A DNA stretch of 64,000 nt, taken from the NCBI GenBank assembly GCA_002104985.1, contig MCGO01000080.1, forward strand, positions 1-64,000, read 5' to 3'. The translations under genes were made by a program, and so were the position numbers. Of the stretch, positions 59,391 to 64,000 are shown piece after piece. Positions within the stretch are counted from its first letter, which is position 1, and the number at the start of each line of letters is the position of its first letter. The notes under the pieces are model-generated. The model ran no database searches. It was not told the DNA's origin and saw only the letters and a program-made list of their open reading frames with translations. This DNA comes from Rhizoclosmatium globosum (taxonomy: Eukaryota; Chytridiomycota; Chytridiomycetes; Chytridiales; Chytriomycetaceae).

Positions 59391-59999
59391 TGATCAAGTA
59401 AGTTGTCATGAGCGTTCCTAGACACATGCGACTGAATTATTCAGGCACGTACTCAACAGTTATCTTGCTCTATCCTATTCGCCCAGCTCAACGAGATGAA
59501 GTTGCAACTAATGCACCCATACGTATAGCTGCTTGTGAACCCAAGTTTTTCAGGTTTTGTTGATTGTCCTCTTCTCTCATACTACTCTCATTCCGAATCT
59601 CGCAGGAGTCCCACACCGTTCGATACACTCCTGATCTATTAAAAAAGCGTTTTCATTTCTCTTTGCATCTCAGCCATAGCGTGACACATTAAATTTCGTC
59701 TGCTTCTTTTTGTGGAGAAATCATTCGGCAAGAACAAATCAAAACAGTTGGTTCGTTATGTGACGCTTTACGCAACTACTTCTGGTAAAGGTAACGTTCG
59801 CTTCTGTTTTCATACTGATAGTGGCCTCTGGGTGCGAATGGCTGCTTTAGTGAGTACTTTGCGTCTGGACAAAGGGAGAGGGATGAGTTCATTGTCTTTG
59901 TGGCTCTTTGCCTTTTTTCTCGTTCTCAAATAAACCTCAATTGTTATGCATAACTCATTATTTGTAATATGAAGGAAGGAAGAAAGGGGCGGAAGGCAT

Positions 60000-60215
60000 G
60001 CACGGATCTCCAGCGTTCCGTGGGAATTCTGTGAGGAATCTCCATGGATTACCGACGGAATACCCACAGAATTCCTGTGGTTGGTTCCGAAAGAATTCTG
60101 TGGGTGCACATTCTGTAACAATTCCTGTGGAACATTCCAAAGAATCTCCACCGAAATTTCCCGTGGATTCCCGATTGAAGACCTACAGATTTTCAGTGGC
60201 AGTGGTTTAGCGGTG
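60000..60215 (-). repeat. Right end and subterminal repeat zone of the TA-flanked element
   Basis: Words such as GGAATTCTGTGAGGAAT, CGGAATACCCACAGAATTCC and AATTCCTGTGGAACATTCC are packed here, ending in AGTGGTTTAGCGGTG. Mirror of the left zone. Confidence 0.6.
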
Positions 60216-60250
60216 TAGACGTAAAAGCATTAAGAAAAGAAGAATGAGAT

Positions 60251-60986
60251 TTAAATTTGTTCTTCTACGTAATTGGGCAATTCTTCAATGTCCACTCCAA
60301 CTTGATCTGAAGCTTTTCCATAGACAAGCAAAACAACATCAGTTCGCATCTGTAGAACGACTGGTCGTATCTTTGCAGCACTGTAGATTAAGTTTAATGG
60401 TGCGTCCTCTTGAGTCCATTTCTTGGCAAAGTCCTCAACAATGGTGACAAACTTAAAACAAGAAATGAATGAGAAGCCAGAAAAGAAGATAATATAACAG
60501 TACCTTTTCGTGTCTGGGTACAAGAATCGCATAAAGTGCAGGTACACTCAACAACGCAAATCCATAAGCAACCTTAACAATTGACCAGATCAAAAAACCT
60601 GCTGCAAGCGAACCCAAGAACAGTGTGATCCCAAGTGCAAACACTTGACCCAAATACGTCATACTCCGCAAGCTTGCTTTTGTGTTTAAGTGCTGATTCA
60701 GCTCCTGCATTCGATGGAGATACACATTGTAAGGGACCTTTCCGTCAAGGCGCCTTGGAAGCCTGGTGTTGAAGAAATTCGGTTCATTGTTGATATGCAA
60801 CTTGATGGCAGCAAGCAGAACGGTGCCGGCAGGTACTGGACCGTCATATTGGGGAGGAGGGGCTTCGATAGGAGACATATCAAGAACAGCATCAGATTGA
60901 ATCTGCTGAAGCTCCATCTCTTCGACGGTTTCGAATGCAGGAGGACTAGCGGCGGGTTGAGGCTGTTGTTCTGTGGTCATTTTCAC
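60251..60986 (-). CDS. Two-membrane-segment family protein 5 (227 aa)
   Basis: Exons 60504-60986 and 60251-60451 total 684 nt. Start at 60986 or at in-frame Met 60980. PPPQYDGPVPAGTVLLAAIK, FFNTRLPRRLDGKVPYNVYL, MQELNQHLNTKASLRSMTYL, segments FALGITLFLGSLAAGFLIW and AYGFALLSVPALYAILVP. Exon 2 starts FVTIVEDFAKKWTQEDAPLN and ends ELPNYVEEQI. Function unknown. Confidence 0.8.
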
Positions 60987-61269
60987 TCAATTTTAAAAGA
61001 CCCATTCAGCTGCCACGCCACGTGCTTAATTTCAATATGGCAATCAAATCCTGAGTGGAGACATATAACGCTACATAGAATAAAAATAAAGGCGAGTTGG
61101 CGGTTAATGAGCAGCCAACAGCAACACCAACTTCAACTCTCAAAAACGAAGTTAACCCAAATAGAAGAGAAAACCCTCTTGTCTGGCTTCATGAGCACAA
61201 ACATCACAAAAAGTGGACAATTCTGCGTATAGCACTATCAAATCTATGATATATTTAACATTACGATGA

Positions 61270-62102
61270 TTACGCGGGTGTGTAAGTTGGCAATTCCTCA
61301 AGAACTTCCGTTCCACCTCCAGTCGGAGTCTTCTCAAAAATCAACAAAGCAAGACTAGTTCTCGTCTCTTGCCTATCAGGCTGAATTTTCTTCACTATAT
61401 ACACCAAATTATGTCCAAGAACTTCATCTTCCTCCGTCCATTTCAGTGCAAAGTCTTCCACAATCGAAACATACTGAATGCAGTTTGTAAGATTTCAAAC
61501 CCAAGAATACACAAGCAAAAAACCCCCCCACTCACCTGTGCACTCATAGGAACCAACATCCCATACCCAATCGGAATCAAAATCAAAGCAAACACATAAG
61601 ACGCCTTCGTAAACAAATTCACAATCAACGCCGTCGCAACACAAACAACAAACAGAATCGTCCCAATCAACCGCAACCTCGCCAAATTCTTCATACTGTT
61701 CAAGCTTGCGTTCGTGTTCAAGTGGGTATTGAGTTCCGTCATTCTGTGCAGGTACGTGTTAAATGGGATCTTTCCTTCGAGGCGATCGGGGCGGCGGGTG
61801 TCGAAGAAGGTTGGCTGCTTGTCAAAGGCCATACGAACTACGCAGAGGAGTGTTGTGTTCAGCGGTGTTGGGCCGTCGTAGGTTGGAGGGGCTTCGATTG
61901 GGGAGACAGTGGGAGACAGTTGCTGGTTGGCATGTGGTGGCGCTGCATCAGTGATTGCGATAACTGTTTGAGACGGACGAGGTTCGGATTGTTCAGTTGT
62001 TTCAAATGGTGGTGGATTGGTACTTGGGGAAGGCTGAGGAGGCGAAATGGTGGGCGGCGGTGGTGATGCAGTAGTCATGGTTTCGATCAATTTCTCATCC
62101 AA
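61270..62102 (-). CDS. Two-membrane-segment family protein 6 (256 aa)
   Basis: Exons 61536-62102 and 61270-61473 total 771 nt. Long Pro-rich N-terminus, APPTYDGPTPLNTTLLCVVR, FFDTRRPDRLEGKIPFNTYL, MTELNTHLNTNASLNSMKNL, segments IGTILFVVCVATALIVNLF and YVFALILIPIGYGMLVP. Exon 2 starts YVSIVEDFALKWTEEDEVLG and ends ELPTYTPA. An in-frame Met at 62075 is a possible alternative start. Function unknown. Confidence 0.8.
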
Positions 62103-62144
62103 GAAAATAATAGTTGTTATACGTGAATTTATGCATCAAATCAA

Positions 62145-62925
62145 TTAAACTGGTGAGTAGGTCGGCAGGTCTTCGATAGCTTCAGTTCGTCTGCCAGTTT
62201 CTGCAATCACCGTCTTCTCAAATATCAGCAACACAACATCAATTCTTGTCTGCTGTCTCTCTGGTCGAATCTTTTGCACTTCATACACTAAACTATTTCC
62301 AAGAAGTGCATCTTCTTCCGTCCACTTCTTTGCAAAGTTCTCCACAATTGAAACATACTATCGTATCATAAATCAGTAGATTAAAAGAATGTTGGATTGT
62401 ACATACCTGAGCATTCATTGGAACCAACATACTGTATATAATCGGAATCAATATCAACGCGAAAATCAGCTGTGACTTGATGACCAAGAACACAACCACA
62501 GCAGTCACAACACAAACTCCAAACAACACCGACCCGATGATCTTAAACCGTGCCAAATACTTCATACTGTTTAAGCTGGCTTTCGTGTTTAGGTGAAGGT
62601 TCAATTCTGTCATACGGTGGAGGTAGGTGTTATATTCGACTTTGCCTGCAAGGAGATCTGGGCGGTGCGTGTCAAAGAAGGTTGGTTCCTTGTCGAAATT
62701 TATGCTAACTCCGCAAAGTAGGACAGTGCCAACTGGTACCGGGCCGTCGTAGGTTGGAGGGGCTTCGGGAGACAGTGTGTCAATAGGTGGTGGCAGATCA
62801 TTGTCAATGGAAACCGTAGTTTGTGACTGCTGAGCTTCAGTTTGATTTACAGTTTCGATTATCGGAGGATCAGATGAGGAGAGAGGCTGCTGCATTCGAG
62901 AGGTATCGGTGGTTGTTGTTGCCAT
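62145..62925 (-). CDS. Two-membrane-segment family protein 7 (243 aa)
   Basis: Exons 62407-62925 and 62145-62357 total 732 nt. APPTYDGPVPVGTVLLCGVS, FFDTHRPDLLAGKVEYNTYL, MTELNLHLNTKASLNSMKYL, segments IGSVLFGVCVVTAVVVFLV and LIFALILIPIIYSMLVP. Exon 2 starts YVSIVENFAKKWTEEDALLG and ends DLPTYSPV. Closest relatives are members 6 and 8. Function unknown. Confidence 0.8.
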
Positions 62926-63268
62926 TTGGATTTCGAAATCGGATGAGGGTTTGTACCCGTGCCAAGAAAGTTTGATTTCAAACTGGACCTTTTTGCGGTT
63001 ATTTTCGATTTATGTTTATTTCATTGTTTCTGATTTGGCAGGAAAAGTGTTGGGAAAATGCCCATAATGACGTACGATAAGAGATTACAAACCAAGGACA
63101 GCTACAGCCAATATTTTATGTAAAGTACAAAAAAACACTCAATTAGCTGGGTATTTAGATGCACGAAGAACCATAGTTCTCCCTTTATTTCTTATTTAAC
63201 AGTATGACATTCATGCTGAATTATGCAGCATCACTGAAACAAAGCAATTACGATGGTCTATAGCTTGG
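62926..63268. other. Intergenic, 343 bp
   Basis: AT-rich spacer between family members 7 and 8 with no repeat, promoter element or ORF that I can support. Confidence 0.5.
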
Positions 63269-64000
63269 TTAGTCTTCTTCTTCAGTGCGTCTTATTGGTT
63301 CAGCCAACGTAGTCTTTTCAAAGATCAGCAATACAACGTTAATTCTTGTCTGCTGATTTGACGGTTGCTTCTTTTGAACTTGACAAATACACCAAAGACC
63401 TTCCAAGATGTGAATCTTGCTCGGCCCACTTCTTCGCAAAGGTTTCAACTATTGAAACGTACTGGATCATGTGTTGTCGCACTTATTTATCAGCACACAT
63501 CAATATGAAACAAACATACCTTTGCATTCATTGGGACTAACGAGACATAATCAATTGGAACAATTAACAGCGCGAAAGTCAACTGTGATTTAAGGACAAA
63601 GAACAGAATCACGGCCTTTGCAGTAAAAACCACAAACAACGCCAACCCAAGCACTCGAAGCCGTACCAAATACTTGATACTGTTTAAACTGGCTTTCGTG
63701 TTCAGGTGAGCGTTCAATTCCGTCATACGGTGGAGGTAAATGTTATATTCGACTTTGCCTGCAAGTCGATCTGGGCAATTTGTATCAAAGAAGGTTGGTT
63801 CCTTGTCAAAATTCATGGGTACTGCCCAAACAAAGACAGTTCCGGCTGGTACTGGCCCGTAGTAAGTTGGAGAAGCTTCGGGGGCAAATGCAGCTGTATC
63901 ATTGTCAAAGGCAACCTCTTGACGAGGTTTGGCTTGTCCTAAGACTTTGGCAGGTGGAGGGTAAGATACGGTCGAAGACTGCTGTGAGTGAGTGGCGTTG
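63269..64000 (-). CDS. Two-membrane-segment family protein 8, 5' end beyond window
   Basis: Exon 1 runs from beyond 64000 to 63520; exon 2 is 63269-63461. ASPTYYGPVPAGTVFVWAVP, FFDTNCPDRLAGKVEYNIYL, MTELNAHLNTKASLNSIKYL, two membrane segments (LGLALFVVFTAKAVILFFVL, LTFALLIVPIDYVSLVP). Exon 2 starts YVSIVETFAKKWAEQDSHLG. A one-base shift near 63385-63387 (AAA) is needed to continue into QQTRINVVLLIFEKT and the stop at 63269. It is either recently disrupted or carries a sequence error. The usual ELPxY ending is shortened to RRTEEED. Confidence 0.7.

Larger units (their letters stand above)
58292..60215. mobile_element. TA-flanked element with 15-bp inverted ends and iterated subterminal motifs (1,924 bp)
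   Basis: The ends are CACCGCTAAACCACT (58292-58306) and its exact complement (60201-60215), each bordered by TA (58290-58291 and 60216-60217). Inside both ends lie ~200-bp subterminal zones with many variants of GGAATTCNCACAGAAT-type words in both orientations (58310-58490 and 60000-60190); these zones are roughly inverted copies of each other. TA target and short inverted ends suggest a Tc1/mariner-like, probably non-autonomous element. It interrupts the membrane-protein array. No transposase recognised inside. Confidence 0.6.

Noticed and set aside
58310..60190. CRISPR-like repeats in the subterminal zones
   Set aside because: Words are degenerate, inverted and irregularly spaced, and the genome is eukaryotic.

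Overview
The window looks like a nuclear contig from a zoosporic (flagellated) chytrid-type fungus. Genes are interrupted by short spliceosomal introns, mostly 43-60 nt, with GTRAGT-like donors and TACTAA-like branch sites. An enkurin-domain gene points to a motile flagellum. Pyruvate carboxylase, PKA, NOP10 and UBC7 look fungal. Crinkler-type (CRN) genes and many F-box/ankyrin/LRR genes fit Chytridiomycota. The placement is inference; no rRNA or other marker is present.

Layout. 1-295: a tRNA-like Pol III promoter sequence, three copies of a 31-bp satellite, and degenerate telomere-like repeats. 296-8139: a transposon with ~116-bp terminal inverted repeats (TIRs) whose 3,778-bp body is present twice in tandem; each body encodes a multi-exon C2H2-finger protein ending in a tyrosine-recombinase-like domain. 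8.3-11.0 kb: a zinc-ribbon/coiled-coil protein and a 137-aa three-exon gene. 11,864-14,931: a hAT transposon with a perfect 8-bp target duplication, inserted beside C2H2-finger remnants. 15.4-24.2 kb: NOP10, a mitochondrial-type AAA ATPase, an F-box/LRR protein, a small membrane protein, enkurin, and a PKA catalytic subunit. 24.4-31.3 kb: UBC7, split by a 6.1-kb KDZ transposon lying inside its fourth intron. 31.4-46.6 kb: F-box/ankyrin, three small membrane proteins, an HNH protein, an ankyrin protein, a mitochondrial carrier, a large F-box protein, a DUF1294 protein and pyruvate carboxylase. 46.8-50.6 kb: one CRN gene and one CRN pseudogene. 50.8-54.6 kb: a pseudokinase-ankyrin protein. 54.8-64.0 kb: a same-strand tandem array of eight two-exon, two-membrane-segment paralogues, interrupted by a 1.9-kb TA-flanked element.

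How it fits together. The housekeeping genes are unrelated to one another and closely packed. The interest lies in the accessory layer: four different DNA transposon types (tyrosine-recombinase, hAT, KDZ, and a TA-target element) and an expanding membrane-protein family. Exon structures were rebuilt by hand. For most genes the summed exon lengths are exact multiples of three. In about eight otherwise conserved genes a single-base shift is needed, often at a short homopolymer. This suggests residual assembly indels, so those should not be read as true pseudogenes without resequencing.
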